Positions 1 through 8,801 of a stretch of 57,642 nt of DNA are shown here, piece by piece (position 1 is the first letter of the stretch; each line of letters opens with the position of its first letter). Below the pieces are notes generated by a model, which saw nothing but the letters and a program-made list of their open reading frames with translations, ran no database searches and was not told the DNA's origin. The stretch spans positions 1 to 57,642 of the forward strand of contig CAYJOR010000012.1 of assembly GCA_964371865.1 (NCBI GenBank). The letters are read 5' to 3'. The position numbers and the translations under genes were made by a program. This DNA is from CAYJAZ01 sp964371865 (lineage in GTDB: Bacteria; Desulfobacterota; Desulfovibrionia; Desulfovibrionales; Desulfovibrionaceae).

Positions 1-65
1 AATTTAAAGTGCTTAGTTTACTGCCTTGATAATTTTAGATGCGTTAACCCTAACATTAGAATAAT

Positions 66-98
66 AAAAAAGCATAGCTTTCAAAACTATGCTTTTTT
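66..98. terminator. Intrinsic terminator downstream of lgt
   Basis: The arms AAAAAGCATAG and CTATGCTTTTTT form an 11-bp stem with a short loop. A-tract and T-tract on opposite sides let it work on both strands. It lies just past the lgt stop codon. Bases 1-65 hold nothing recognisable. Confidence 0.85.
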
Positions 99-102
99 AT
101 TT

Positions 103-942
103 CTATTTTTTTAACCAGACAACAGAACCATCTTTTAATACAATTTTTTCTCTCGATGGGTTTTTCTCTTGAAAAACAGAATAAAGAACAAGGCAAACTC
201 CTATTATAATAAGTGGCAATGAAAGCACCATTCCCATGGTCAACCACTCACCATAAAGATAGCCGATATGCGCATCCGGTTCACGATAAAATTCACTTAT
301 AAAACGGAAAATACCATAAAGAATTGCAAAAAATCCGGCAACTGCTCCTTCCGGTCTTTCTTTTGATGAATATATCCAAAGAAGAATAAAGAGGAGCACT
401 CCCTCAAGCCCTGCTTCATAAAGCTGAGTGGGGTGCCTTGGAAGTATGCCAGCATGAGGAAAAACCATACCCCACGAAACATCTGTTGTTCTTCCCCAAA
501 GCTCACCATTAATAAAATTGCCGATTCTTCCAAATAATAAACCTGGGGCTATTGCTGGTGCAACAAAATCTAAAGTTTCTAAAAAGCCTTTTTTATGTGC
601 TCTTCCCCATATAAAAATAGTTAGTAATACACCTAGCAGTCCACCGTGGAAAGACATTCCTCCATTCCAGACTGTAAATATTTCAAGAGGCGCTTTTATA
701 TAGTAAGCTAAGTCATAAAATAATATATAACCGATTCTTCCACCAAGAACTGCTCCTAACATAACCCATGTTACGAGGTCGTCAACTTCTGGATTTTCCC
801 ATCCAGAACCAAGTTTTGATGCCCTAACACGTAAAAGAAACCAGCCCACAAGTAAGGCTAAAATATACATCAATCCATACCAGTGCACATTCACCGGACC
901 TATGGAAAAAGCAATAGGATCTATTTGAGGATATATCAACAT
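103..942 (-). CDS. lgt: Prolipoprotein diacylglyceryl transferase
   Basis: Inner-membrane enzyme that moves diacylglycerol from phosphatidylglycerol to the lipobox cysteine of prolipoproteins, the first step of lipoprotein maturation. The 279-residue protein is of usual length and has about seven hydrophobic segments. Family motifs are clear: MSFHGG with H99, the signature GRIGNFINGELWGR around residues 138-151 (R139 matching the essential Arg of E. coli Lgt), and FISEFYREPD near residue 230 with the second conserved Arg. It is a single gene, divergent from the lipoprotein gene at 1183 and closed by its own terminator. The start MLIYPQIDPIAF is typical of the family. Confidence 0.97.
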   Translation of the reverse strand: MLIYPQIDPIAFSIGPVNVHWYGLMYILALLVGWFLLRVRASKLGSGWENPEVDDLVTWVMLGAVLGGRIGYILFYDLAYYIKAPLEIFTVWNGGMSFHGGLLGVLLTIFIWGRAHKKGFLETLDFVAPAIAPGLLFGRIGNFINGELWGRTTDVSWGMVFPHAGILPRHPTQLYEAGLEGVLLFILLWIYSSKERPEGAVAGFFAILYGIFRFISEFYREPDAHIGYLYGEWLTMGMVLSLPLIIIGVCLVLYSVFQEKNPSREKIVLKDGSVVWLKK

Positions 943-1101
943 TCCATGCTCACTTAATTATAGATTTTTCGTAGTGTTAAAGGTATCATAAGAGACTATT
1001 TATGACAAGAGCAAAAAATATTATTTATAATTTCAAACTGTTATCCTTAGAAATTCATATATATTTCAATTGATATATCCTATTCATTTAAAATCACTTA
1101 T

Positions 1102-1130
1102 TTGACAAATAGACGGAAAGCCTTTATCAA
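1102..1130 (+). promoter_or_regulatory. Candidate sigma-70 promoter for the PqiC-like lipoprotein gene
   Basis: TTGACA at 1102-1107 and TATCAA at 1125-1130 are separated by 17 bases. The -35 is a perfect consensus match and the -10 matches four of six. The next start codon is at 1183. Confidence 0.5.
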
Positions 1131-1182
1131 TAAAAACAACATTAATTTATCTTATGTAATTTTCCATATAAAAGGTTAAAAG

Positions 1183-1752
1183 ATGAAAAAACTATATCTA
1201 GCCTGCACATTATTACTATGTATTATTCTTTCCGCATGTGCAAGCACCTCCCTCCCTACTTTCTACTTATTACCAAGTACAAACCTTATAGAAATCACAG
1301 AAAAAACAAATGAGAAAACAATAGGCGTTCTTCCTATAACTTTGCCAAGTTACTTACTAAGACCACAAATCGTTACTAAAAATATAGAAACTTCTCAAGT
1401 TGAAATTTCAGAACTTCATCGTTGGGGTGAAGATTTAGATGATGCCTTTCAACGTGTGCTAAGCACTTCTCTTTCTAGTCAATTAGCAAATAAAGGCTAT
1501 GCCGCTATTCCCCTACGTATGGGGTATCCTGTCGATTTTCGACTACTTGTTGATGTAATTTCCTTTGAAGGAAGCCTAAACTCAGAAGCTACACTTAATG
1601 CTTATTGGATATTAAGAAATGATACTAAAATTCTAAGTCAAGGTTCTTTTTATAAGTCAACTCCTGCTGGTGCAACATATAATGAACTTGTAATTAGTCA
1701 GAGTAATCTTATTGATGCTTTAGCAATCGACATTTCAAATAATATCAAATAA
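1183..1752 (+). CDS. PqiC/YmbA-like outer-membrane lipoprotein (ABC-type transport auxiliary family)
   Basis: The 189-residue protein begins with a lipoprotein signal peptide ending in the lipobox LSAC (Cys19), followed by PTFYLLP and later a stretch around LRPQIVT and HRWGEDLDDAFQRVL. This layout is characteristic of the PqiC/DUF330 family. Known members are periplasmic or outer-membrane lipoproteins that accompany MCE-type lipid transport systems such as PqiAB or Mla. Here no MCE protein, permease or ATPase is adjacent, so it is a stand-alone unit between its own promoter and a strong terminator. Family assignment is from signature and size; the lipid-transport role is inferred from the family only. 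Confidence 0.8.
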   Translation: MKKLYLACTLLLCIILSACASTSLPTFYLLPSTNLIEITEKTNEKTIGVLPITLPSYLLRPQIVTKNIETSQVEISELHRWGEDLDDAFQRVLSTSLSSQLANKGYAAIPLRMGYPVDFRLLVDVISFEGSLNSEATLNAYWILRNDTKILSQGSFYKSTPAGATYNELVISQSNLIDALAIDISNNIK

Positions 1753-1771
1753 TTAAAAAATAATTCCATGT

Positions 1772-1822
1772 AAAACCCTTTCCTTTATCTCTTTGAATGA
1801 GACAAAGGAAAGGGTTTTTTAT
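1772..1822. terminator. Intrinsic terminator after the PqiC-like gene
   Basis: AAACCCTTTCCTTT pairs with AAAGGAAAGGGTTTTTT, a 14-bp stem with a loop of about 17 bases and a T-run. It lies 20 bases past the stop codon. Confidence 0.85.
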
Positions 1823-2088
1823 ATTCTTTGGTGAAGCTAAAATCAGCTTTTGAGCAGAAAAAACCAAAAAAAATAATTTAGAAACATACCTTAGGTTGAA
1901 TTCAAAAAAAATTATAGGATAAATCTAACTTTTTTTTACAAAAATGCAAAACATTGCTTGAACTTCTATACTTTCTAAAAAAAATTTCCTTTTGTGAATA
2001 TTAAGAACTTGCCAAATCATTAAAGAGGTATTACTATTGAATTTACAAGCTAAAATCTAAACTATATATGTTGCCGAAGGAGGCTACA
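1823..2088 (+). other. Non-coding leader upstream of ftsH
   Basis: About 265 AT-rich bases without a credible gene. They hold one half of an 18-base match (1874-1891, minus sense AGGTATGTTTCTAAATTA) that recurs at 41077-41094. A possible -10 (TATACT near 1968) has no convincing -35 at 17 bases. I see no CIRCE element and no clear sigma-32 promoter. Confidence 0.4.
2077..2083 (+). promoter_or_regulatory. Shine-Dalgarno sequence that fixes the ftsH start at TTG 2089
   Basis: A perfect AAGGAGG five bases before TTG 2089, in frame with and downstream of the longer ATG start. A ribosome bound here would start at the TTG. Confidence 0.75.
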
Positions 2089-3999
2089 TTGAATCAATTC
2101 TCTAGAAATTCTTTGCTATGGCTAATGATAGCATTTGCGGTGCTGCTTATCTTTAATATGTTCAGTGCTCCATCAACTACTAAAAATGAAATGCCTTATA
2201 GTGAATTTATAGCTCAAGTAGATAATGGAAATATTGCAGAAGTTGCAATTATTGACAGAGTTATAAAAGGCACTACTACAGGCGGCGGAAGCTTTCAAAC
2301 CTATACACCGGACGATCCGGGTCTTGTAGCACAATTACTCAATAATAATGTTGTAATTAAAGCTCAAGCACCGGAAGAACCACCATTTTATATGACTCTG
2401 CTCATATCATGGTTCCCTATGCTTCTTTTGATTGGTGTATGGATCTTCTTTATGCGACAAATGAACGGCGGAGTAGGCGGTAAAGGCGGAGCTATGAGCT
2501 TTGGTCGTTCTCGTGCACGTATGCTGAATCAAGAACAAGGCAGAGTTACATTCCAAGATGTAGCCGGTGTTGATGAAGCAAAAGACGAACTCGTTGAAGT
2601 TGTTGAATTTTTATCAAATCCTAAAAAATTTACACGCTTAGGCGGCAGAATCCCTAAAGGTGTTTTACTAGTAGGCCCTCCGGGAACCGGTAAAACTCTT
2701 CTTGCTAGAGCTGTTGCCGGTGAAGCAGGCGTACCATTTTTCTCAATTTCAGGTTCTGACTTTGTTGAAATGTTTGTTGGTGTTGGTGCATCTCGCGTAC
2801 GTGACTTATTCGTACAAGGTAAAAAGAACGCGCCTTGCCTTATCTTCATAGATGAGATTGACGCTGTTGGTAGACAACGTGGCGTTGGTATCGGCGGTGG
2901 ACACGATGAAAGAGAACAAACCTTAAACCAACTACTTGTTGAGATGGACGGTTTTGAATCTAACGAAGGTGTTATCCTTATTGCCGCTACAAACAGACCT
3001 GATGTTCTTGACCCTGCTCTTCTTCGCCCCGGTCGTTTCGATAGACAAGTTATCGTTCCAACTCCTGACTTAAAAGGTAGACAACACATCATTGCAGTTC
3101 ATGCTAAGAAAACACCTATCGCAGAAGACGTTAATATTGATGTTCTTGCAAAAGGTACACCTGGTTTCTCAGGTGCGGACTTAGAAAATCTTGTGAATGA
3201 AGCTGCTCTTCAAGCTGCTAAAAAGAATAAGAATCAGCTTAATATGTCTGATTTTGAATACGCTAAAGACAAGATTCTTATGGGACGTGAACGTCGCTCT
3301 CTTATTCTTTCAGATGAAGAGAAACGTATTACAGCTTACCATGAAGCAGGCCATGCTCTTGTAGCAAAACTTCTTCCAAAAGCTGACCCTGTCCATAAAG
3401 TAAGTATCATTCCTCGTGGTAGAGCTCTTGGTGTGACCATGCAGCTACCTGAAGAAGACAGACACGGATATTCACGTGGATTCTTAGAAGGTAATATTGC
3501 AGTTCTTATGGCTGGCCGTGTTGCTGAAGAATTAATTATGGACGATATCACAACGGGTGCCGGTAACGATATTGAAAGAGCTTCTAAACTTGCACGTAAA
3601 ATGGTTTGTGAATGGGGTATGTCTGATACTGTAGGGCCACAAGCTATTGGCGAACAAAGTAGTGAACCTTTCCTTGGAAGGGAACTTACTTCAAGCCGTG
3701 GTATAAGCGAAGAAACAGCTCGTATTGTTGATACAGAAGTAAAAAGAATTATCTCTCAAGCACATGACTTATGTAAACAGCTTCTTCTTGACAATATTGA
3801 CGCTCTTCATGCAATTGCAAACGCTCTTCTAGAACGTGAAACAATCTCAGGTGAAGATATTGATAACATCATGGAGGGCAAAGAACTGCCTCCCTATGAT
3901 ATCGGGACTACTCAAAACGAAGTTAGGGAAAATCCTGCCAAAGAAAACGAAGACAGTTCTGAAGACTTTATTTTCGACGATGACAAAGAAAATAAATAG
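2089..3999 (+). CDS. ftsH: ATP-dependent zinc metalloprotease FtsH
   Basis: Membrane-anchored AAA+ protease that degrades misfolded membrane proteins and short-lived regulators. There are two N-terminal membrane segments flanking a periplasmic domain, then an AAA domain with Walker A GPPGTGKT, Walker B IFIDEID and the second region of homology (ATNRPD...LLRPGRFDRQ), and a metalloprotease domain with HEAGH. The C-terminus is acidic. The longest ORF starts at ATG 2068, but AAGGAGG (2077-2083) lies inside those codons and is spaced five bases from TTG 2089. That gives MNQFSRNSLLWL, the usual FtsH N-terminus, and 636 residues. It leads the ftsH-folP-cdaA-ybbR operon. Confidence 0.97.
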   Translation: MNQFSRNSLLWLMIAFAVLLIFNMFSAPSTTKNEMPYSEFIAQVDNGNIAEVAIIDRVIKGTTTGGGSFQTYTPDDPGLVAQLLNNNVVIKAQAPEEPPFYMTLLISWFPMLLLIGVWIFFMRQMNGGVGGKGGAMSFGRSRARMLNQEQGRVTFQDVAGVDEAKDELVEVVEFLSNPKKFTRLGGRIPKGVLLVGPPGTGKTLLARAVAGEAGVPFFSISGSDFVEMFVGVGASRVRDLFVQGKKNAPCLIFIDEIDAVGRQRGVGIGGGHDEREQTLNQLLVEMDGFESNEGVILIAATNRPDVLDPALLRPGRFDRQVIVPTPDLKGRQHIIAVHAKKTPIAEDVNIDVLAKGTPGFSGADLENLVNEAALQAAKKNKNQLNMSDFEYAKDKILMGRERRSLILSDEEKRITAYHEAGHALVAKLLPKADPVHKVSIIPRGRALGVTMQLPEEDRHGYSRGFLEGNIAVLMAGRVAEELIMDDITTGAGNDIERASKLARKMVCEWGMSDTVGPQAIGEQSSEPFLGRELTSSRGISEETARIVDTEVKRIISQAHDLCKQLLLDNIDALHAIANALLERETISGEDIDNIMEGKELPPYDIGTTQNEVRENPAKENEDSSEDFIFDDDKENK

Positions 4000-4023
4000 A
4001 ACTAAGAAAAAGATAAAAAAATA

Positions 4024-4863
4024 ATGATGATAAACAATCATTTTAACAATGCTCCAAAAATTTGGGGCATTGTTAATATTACCCCGGACTCATTTTCTGA
4101 TGGTGGGCTCTTTCTTGAAAAAGAGAGTGCTCACTCTCAGTGTTTAAAGCTTATTCAAGACGGTGCTGACTATCTAGATTTAGGTGCGGCATCTTCTCGC
4201 CCTACCTCAGAATTTATTAGCCCAGAGGAAGAATGGGCAAGACTTGAACCTGTACTTTCCTCTATTGAAAATTCTGATAAAACACTCCTCAATAAAATTT
4301 CTGTCGACACTTGGAGAGCTGACGTAGCAAAAAAAGTGCTAGAAAAAAATATTTTCTGTATAAACGATATTTCCGCATTTCAATGGGAACCTGAACTGGT
4401 AGAGGTGCTTTCTCACTACAAACCTTATTATGTTATGATGCACTGCCAAGGTACTCCTGATACAATGCAACAAAATATTCAATACGATGATGTTGTTGAT
4501 ACTGTATTTTCATTTTTTGAAGAACGTTTGAATATTTTACAAAAAGCAAATTTCCCAATCGAAAAAGTTATACTTGACCCAGGCATAGGATTTGGTAAAA
4601 ATCTAGAGCAGAACTTAGCTCTTATGAATGCCGGTGAAAAATTTTCAACTCTTGGTCTACCTCTTATGGCTGCGGTATCTCGTAAATCTTGGCTCAGACT
4701 TCTTCTTTCAATCGAACCGAGTAGCACTCAAGAACTTGATAGTATGACAGCGTGTGCAAGCGTATTGCTTCAACAAAAAAACTATATTCATCATAGAGTT
4801 CATAATGTACAAGCAACTAAACAGGCTCTATTGCTTGGAAGAGGACTAGGAGTTATAAATTAA
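4024..4863 (+). CDS. folP: Dihydropteroate synthase
   Basis: Condenses 6-hydroxymethyl-dihydropterin diphosphate with p-aminobenzoate in folate synthesis; cytosolic TIM barrel and sulfonamide target. The 279-residue protein shows GIVNITPDSFSDGG near the N-terminus, DLGAASSRP (a variant of the usual DIGGESTRP), and VILDPGIGFGK. It starts 24 bases after ftsH, matching the ftsH-folP pair seen in Desulfovibrio-type genomes. ATG 4024 and ATG 4027 are both possible and neither has a strong Shine-Dalgarno sequence, so translation may depend on coupling to ftsH. A palindromic repeat separates it from cdaA. Confidence 0.95.
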   Translation: MMINNHFNNAPKIWGIVNITPDSFSDGGLFLEKESAHSQCLKLIQDGADYLDLGAASSRPTSEFISPEEEWARLEPVLSSIENSDKTLLNKISVDTWRADVAKKVLEKNIFCINDISAFQWEPELVEVLSHYKPYYVMMHCQGTPDTMQQNIQYDDVVDTVFSFFEERLNILQKANFPIEKVILDPGIGFGKNLEQNLALMNAGEKFSTLGLPLMAAVSRKSWLRLLLSIEPSSTQELDSMTACASVLLQQKNYIHHRVHNVQATKQALLLGRGLGVIN

Positions 4864-4911
4864 CACTTTAATAGATATCTCTTCTATTTGTAGTATATTA
4901 AGGTAAAAATT

Positions 4912-4990
4912 GTTTTTTAAGGAAAAGGGGAGTTTGAGGGGAAAAAACTCGTTTTTTTCAAAAAAAACGTGGTTTTTCCCCTCAAGAAAC
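4912..4990 (+). repeat. Dispersed intergenic palindrome, copy 1
   Basis: Leader TTTTTTAAGGAAAAGGGGAG, then left arm GTTTGAGGGGAAAAAAC, a T/A-rich centre, and right arm GTTTTTCCCCTCAAGAAAC. It sits between folP and cdaA inside an operon. The longest cdaA reading frame runs into its right arm, which argues against that longer start. Confidence 0.85.
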
Positions 4991-5010
4991 CTAACGTATT
5001 GGAGTTTATT

Positions 5011-5751
5011 TTGACGAATTTTACATTCACATGGTATGATGCCATAGATATTCTTCTTGTAACTCTTCTTATATATTACGTAATTCTTTTTGTAAGAGGA
5101 ACAAGGGCAGTTGCAGCTATAAACGGGCTATTCTTTTTGCTTGTTTTATATGTGATAGCTCAGATTTTTGATTTGCACGCAGTGGTATTTATCTTTGAAA
5201 ATGTATTTTCGTCAATTTTCCTTGTAATCGTTATTCTTTTTCATGAGGATATAAGACAAGCTCTTTCAAACCTCAATTTTAGATCTATATTTGGCTCGAA
5301 ACAAAAGTATCAGGATGATGCAATTGCTATACTTTCAAATTCCTGTTTTAGCATGTCAGAAAAAGGGGTTGGCGCACTTATTATTCTGGAATCCCAAATG
5401 CCACTTGGTGATGTAGCAAACCAAGGAGTTGATATTGATGCTCAACTCAGCTCAGACTTGCTCGAAACAATCTTTTTTCCTAAAACTCCGCTGCACGATG
5501 GCGCAGTTATCATAGACAAAAGGGGCAGAGTAAAAGCCGGTGGCTGTATTCTACCACTTGCAGGCGGTGAAAGACAACACTTCGGTACTAGACATAGAGC
5601 GGCTCTCGGTATAACAGAAGTGAGTGATGCACTTGCAATCGTTGTATCTGAAGAACGTGGAGAAGTGACAATTGCTCAAAATGGTAATCTTTCTAATCCA
5701 CTCACAAAGCAACGCTTTGAAAGGATGTTGAGAAATGCAACCCAAAAATAA
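5011..5751 (+). CDS. cdaA: Diadenylate cyclase CdaA (c-di-AMP synthase)
   Basis: Membrane-bound DAC-domain enzyme making cyclic di-AMP from two ATP. After the start TNFTFTWYDAIDILLV come about three transmembrane helices in the first 90 residues, then a DisA_N catalytic domain with the DGA motif (LHDGAVIID) and RHR motif (GTRHRAALG), both required for activity. The open frame extends back to GTG 4969, but that would encode part of a palindromic repeat; TTG 5011 has GGAG at 5001-5004 and gives the normal family N-terminus (246 residues). It overlaps ybbR by 17 bases, the classic CdaA-CdaR pairing. Confidence 0.95.
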   Translation: MTNFTFTWYDAIDILLVTLLIYYVILFVRGTRAVAAINGLFFLLVLYVIAQIFDLHAVVFIFENVFSSIFLVIVILFHEDIRQALSNLNFRSIFGSKQKYQDDAIAILSNSCFSMSEKGVGALIILESQMPLGDVANQGVDIDAQLSSDLLETIFFPKTPLHDGAVIIDKRGRVKAGGCILPLAGGERQHFGTRHRAALGITEVSDALAIVVSEERGEVTIAQNGNLSNPLTKQRFERMLRNATQK

Positions 5752-6685
5752 GTTTAAACGTGCAATTTATCGTATAACTCCAAGAAAAGAAAACGTTATA
5801 CATTTGATGTTTTCCTTTATTATCGCGTGCTTGTTATGGTTTTCAGTAACTGAACGTGAACAAAGTGAACTCTCTTTTGAAGTGCGCTTAGATTATGTTG
5901 GCTTGCCCGATAATCTTATCCTTCGCGATAATTTACAAAATTATGCTTCTGTGCGTCTCAAGGGTTCATCACAGCTCTTATCACGTCTAGATGGTAAAAC
6001 TCTTACTCACGCTATTGATTTAACAAATATAGAAAATGGTGCGAATCTTATTCAACTAGATTTTGGAAATTCTCAAGATTTTGAAGACTTTGAAATAATG
6101 AGTATTCAACCGACACAACTTGTGGTTGTAAGCGAAAAAATAGCAGAAAAAGAAGTTCCTCTTGAGTTGCTGCTAGTAGATTCAGCAGAAGTAAAAAATG
6201 GTTTTATAACTAAAAATATACAACTTCTTACAGATAAAGTAAGTGCAAAAGGTGCTGAAAGTTTAATTTCTCAACTTACAAGATTGCTTGTTCCGTTTAA
6301 TCCACCAACTTCTGAAACTACCGGGGTGTTTACGCAATCTGTAGCTATTATTATACCTCCTCTTGTAGAAGTAAGTACGCCTGTTGTTACAGTCTCTTAT
6401 GAAGTAGAAAGAGAATTTAAAGAAGTAAGTCTCACTAAGGATATTGTCATTGTTACTGATGAAGATATTTCACTCTATACCTATAAAAAACAAAAAGTAA
6501 AAGTGAAATTAAAAATTCCTAAAGTGCTACAAAATGAAGAAGAAATTCTTGCGCAATTACAAGTTATTGCACAACCAACGGGAATTTCAGAAGAAGTCGT
6601 TGAACTTGAAATAAATTTACCAGAACACTTTACTATTCTTGAAATGAAACCTACAACTGTACAAATTAGAAAGTCCGCACAATGA
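5735..6685 (+). CDS. YbbR/CdaR-like membrane protein, likely CdaA regulator
   Basis: The 316-residue protein has a short cytosolic N-terminus, one transmembrane helix (about residues 23-40, ending LLWFSVTERE) and then extracytoplasmic YbbR-type repeats. These are recognisable by alternating strands such as the LDYVGLPDNLIL and VRLKGSSQLL stretches. In Firmicutes the YbbR protein CdaR binds and modulates CdaA; the 17-base overlap with cdaA supports the same partnership here (inference). It overlaps the next gene by four bases, so all three are probably translated from one message. The phosphoglucosamine mutase gene glmM that often follows ybbR is absent. Confidence 0.85.
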   Translation: MQPKNKFKRAIYRITPRKENVIHLMFSFIIACLLWFSVTEREQSELSFEVRLDYVGLPDNLILRDNLQNYASVRLKGSSQLLSRLDGKTLTHAIDLTNIENGANLIQLDFGNSQDFEDFEIMSIQPTQLVVVSEKIAEKEVPLELLLVDSAEVKNGFITKNIQLLTDKVSAKGAESLISQLTRLLVPFNPPTSETTGVFTQSVAIIIPPLVEVSTPVVTVSYEVEREFKEVSLTKDIVIVTDEDISLYTYKKQKVKVKLKIPKVLQNEEEILAQLQVIAQPTGISEEVVELEINLPEHFTILEMKPTTVQIRKSAQ

Positions 6686-7662
6686 GAAAAGCACCTTTAA
6701 TTATCTGTTTAATATTGATGTTTTTCACTCAAGTTTCAAGAGCTACTGAACTTTCTCATAAACTCTCATTAAAGGTTCACTCTTCACTAAGCGAAGAAGA
6801 TATTCAACTCTATGTACGTGCTCAACTTCAAGAATATATTTTATCAAAATTAGGTGATGAACATACTATCAGTAATACCGTCCGTTTTTTAAATTTAGAT
6901 TCTCAAACTCTACAAGCTCTCTTAAATCTTAGTGCGCAAATAACTTTTACTGATACAATAGAAAGCAATCTTCAACGCTTTGCAGATAGTGATTTTGTTC
7001 AGTATACAGCACATGCAAAGATATCTTCACCTGTAAATATTTCTAATAAGCTAAGAGATAGCTTAGATAAAAACCTCCTTATTTTTAGAATATCCCAGCT
7101 CCAAAAAGATAAAAAAGAAATTCTTACAAAACTTGATAAAATTTTTTCTTATACAGACTCTATTAATAGCACAGAAATAAAAAATATTATTCAAATTCTG
7201 AAGCTTACAACTTTTCTTGAAGAAGAATTAAAAAGTTATAATGGAAATTTAAATAACTATAATATTCTCTTGGATAAATTTGAAAAAAATCCAACTCTTC
7301 TACTGTACACCATTTCACTTAATAATGCTTTAGCTGAAATATATCTTTACAACGACAGAGCACAGAAAACTCTTGAAGTGCTTGACTCTATGGGAGAAAA
7401 TTACAATCTCTATTCTGTATATTTGCGCATTATTACAGCATTAAGACGAGGTGAAATCTATCTAGCGAATAGTGTAAATGAAGCTACTCTATCTTCAATC
7501 GAAAAATCGAATTATCTTTACTCAAACTTTATAATTTTACGCGGAACTATTGCACAATTACAAGAGAATACTCCTCTTATGTGCGATTCTTACGAGGAAG
7601 CTTGTTTATATAATAATTGTGAACCCTATTACAGAGTTTTTGAATTCTGTAAACAAAAATAA
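6682..7662 (+). CDS. Exported protein of unknown function in the cdaA-ybbR operon
   Basis: I do not recognise this 326-residue protein. It begins with a signal peptide (MRKAPLIICLILMFFTQVSRA), and the rest is hydrophilic and helical, with Leu/Asn-rich stretches that look like degenerate helical repeats around residues 150-300. Four cysteines cluster in the last 35 residues (MCDSYEEACLYNNC and EFC), which could form disulfides in the periplasm. It overlaps ybbR by four bases (ATGA), so it is tightly coupled to the c-di-AMP module and occupies the slot where glmM is often found. No terminator is obvious before aat 76 bases downstream. Confidence 0.75.
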   Translation: MRKAPLIICLILMFFTQVSRATELSHKLSLKVHSSLSEEDIQLYVRAQLQEYILSKLGDEHTISNTVRFLNLDSQTLQALLNLSAQITFTDTIESNLQRFADSDFVQYTAHAKISSPVNISNKLRDSLDKNLLIFRISQLQKDKKEILTKLDKIFSYTDSINSTEIKNIIQILKLTTFLEEELKSYNGNLNNYNILLDKFEKNPTLLLYTISLNNALAEIYLYNDRAQKTLEVLDSMGENYNLYSVYLRIITALRRGEIYLANSVNEATLSSIEKSNYLYSNFIILRGTIAQLQENTPLMCDSYEEACLYNNCEPYYRVFEFCKQK

Positions 7663-7738
7663 CGAGATTTATCTATAGTTTTTTAAATAATTTCCGATTT
7701 TAATAGTAGATTCACAATATAATTTAATCGGTAAAGAT

Positions 7739-8413
7739 ATGCGTAATATGTCAGTACAACTCCTAGATTTAGATGCCATTGAAGACTTTCCACCTGTAGA
7801 ACAAGCGAAAAGTTCAGGATTATTAGCCGTTGGAGGCGATTTAACCCCTGCTCGACTCGTAAAAGCTTACGCAAATGGAATATTCCCTTGGTATAGTGAG
7901 GACTCACCAATCATGTGGTGGAGTCCAAATCCTCGTTGTGTTCTTATTCCTGACGAACTTATCATATCAAAATCACTAGAAAAAACCATCAAAAAAGAAA
8001 CTTTCACTATTACATATAATCTTGCGTTTAGAGAAGTTATTCAAAATTGTGCGGATTCCTATCGTCCCGGGCAACACGGAACTTGGATTCAACCAGAAGT
8101 AGTTGAAGCTTATGTGCGATTAAATGCTCTAGGATATGCTCACTCTATTGAGGCTTGGAATAATAGCAAACTGGTAGGCGGACTCTATGGAGTTATGCTT
8201 GGAACAGCTTTCTTTGGTGAATCCATGTTTCATAAAGAATCAAACGCCTCTAAAGTAGCTTTTGCCACAATGGTAAGGGACTTTAGAAAAGCAGGATGTA
8301 CTCTCATCGACTGCCAACAAACCTCCTCGCATATGTTAAAATTCGGCGCAAGAGAAATATCTCGTAATGAATTCATGCAAAGATTATTTTGCGCTATAAA
8401 TCTTGAAGAGTAA
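7739..8413 (+). CDS. aat: Leucyl/phenylalanyl-tRNA--protein transferase
   Basis: Adds Leu or Phe from aminoacyl-tRNA to N-terminal Arg or Lys of proteins, marking them for ClpAP through ClpS (N-end rule). The 224-residue protein carries the family blocks GLLAVGGDL, GIFPWY, WWSPNPR, GTWI, SIEAW (usually SVEVW), GGLYG, FGESMF and DCQ. ATG 7739 and ATG 7748 (MSVQLLDL) are both plausible. It stands apart from the upstream operon by 76 bases. Confidence 0.95.
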   Translation: MRNMSVQLLDLDAIEDFPPVEQAKSSGLLAVGGDLTPARLVKAYANGIFPWYSEDSPIMWWSPNPRCVLIPDELIISKSLEKTIKKETFTITYNLAFREVIQNCADSYRPGQHGTWIQPEVVEAYVRLNALGYAHSIEAWNNSKLVGGLYGVMLGTAFFGESMFHKESNASKVAFATMVRDFRKAGCTLIDCQQTSSHMLKFGAREISRNEFMQRLFCAINLEE

Positions 8414-8621
8414 TTTCAATTTTTTCTTTTTTGTATTCGACGACCAAGGGAACTTTTCCCACGGGAATGATTCCCTTTGGAAACCCCTTTTCTTTTCGAT
8501 TCATTCCTCATCAAAAAAGAAAATGAATTTTCATATAAAATTCTACCTTTATACTCAAAAATATACGTCTCTTAGAGAGTGATATTTTATAAAGTTATAT
8601 ATATTTTAAAGTCTCCCAATT

Positions 8622-8700
8622 GTTTTTTAAGGAAGGGGGAGAGCTCGAGAGGGGGAAAACTCATTTTTGGCACAAAAATGTGGTTTCTTCCTCTCGAAAA
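8622..8700 (+). repeat. Dispersed intergenic palindrome, copy 2
   Basis: Leader GTTTTTTAAGGAAGGGGGAG, then GCTCGAGAGGGGGAAAAC, centre CATTTTTGGCACAAAAATG, and right arm TGGTTTCTTCCTCTCG. It is about 90 percent identical by eye to copy 4 at 17286-17366, which lies in the opposite orientation. These two define a CGAGAG-armed subfamily. Confidence 0.85.
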
Positions 8701-8735
8701 CTCTTACAAAAAAATTTTATCTCTAAAAAAAAGAC

Positions 8736-8764
8736 TTCACATTTGTTTCAAAAAATGCTATTTT
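8736..8764 (+). promoter_or_regulatory. Candidate gyrB promoter
   Basis: TTCACA at 8736-8741 and TATTTT at 8759-8764 with a 17-base spacer, 38 bases before the gyrB start. The -35 matches five of six consensus positions and the -10 four of six. Confidence 0.5.
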
Positions 8765-8801
8765 CAACTAGTTAATAAGATTTTAATATAAGGATGTAGG
8801 A

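Larger units (their letters stand above)
8414..8801 (+). other. 388-base intergenic region between aat and gyrB
   Basis: Contains an imperfect palindrome at about 8443-8480 (CCAAGGGAA ... TTCCCTTTGG), which may serve as the aat terminator, the dispersed repeat copy 2 (8622-8700), and the gyrB promoter. The open frame that crosses it (8579-8791) is built from repeat sequence and is not a credible gene. Confidence 0.6.

Noticed and set aside
2529..3092. 187-residue open frame antisense to ftsH
   Set aside because: Shadow of the strongly conserved AAA domain on the other strand; Ser/Pro/Thr-rich composition is typical of antisense frames.
8579..8791. 70-residue open frame upstream of gyrB
   Set aside because: It is composed of dispersed-repeat sequence and promoter DNA, has no Shine-Dalgarno sequence and an implausible composition.
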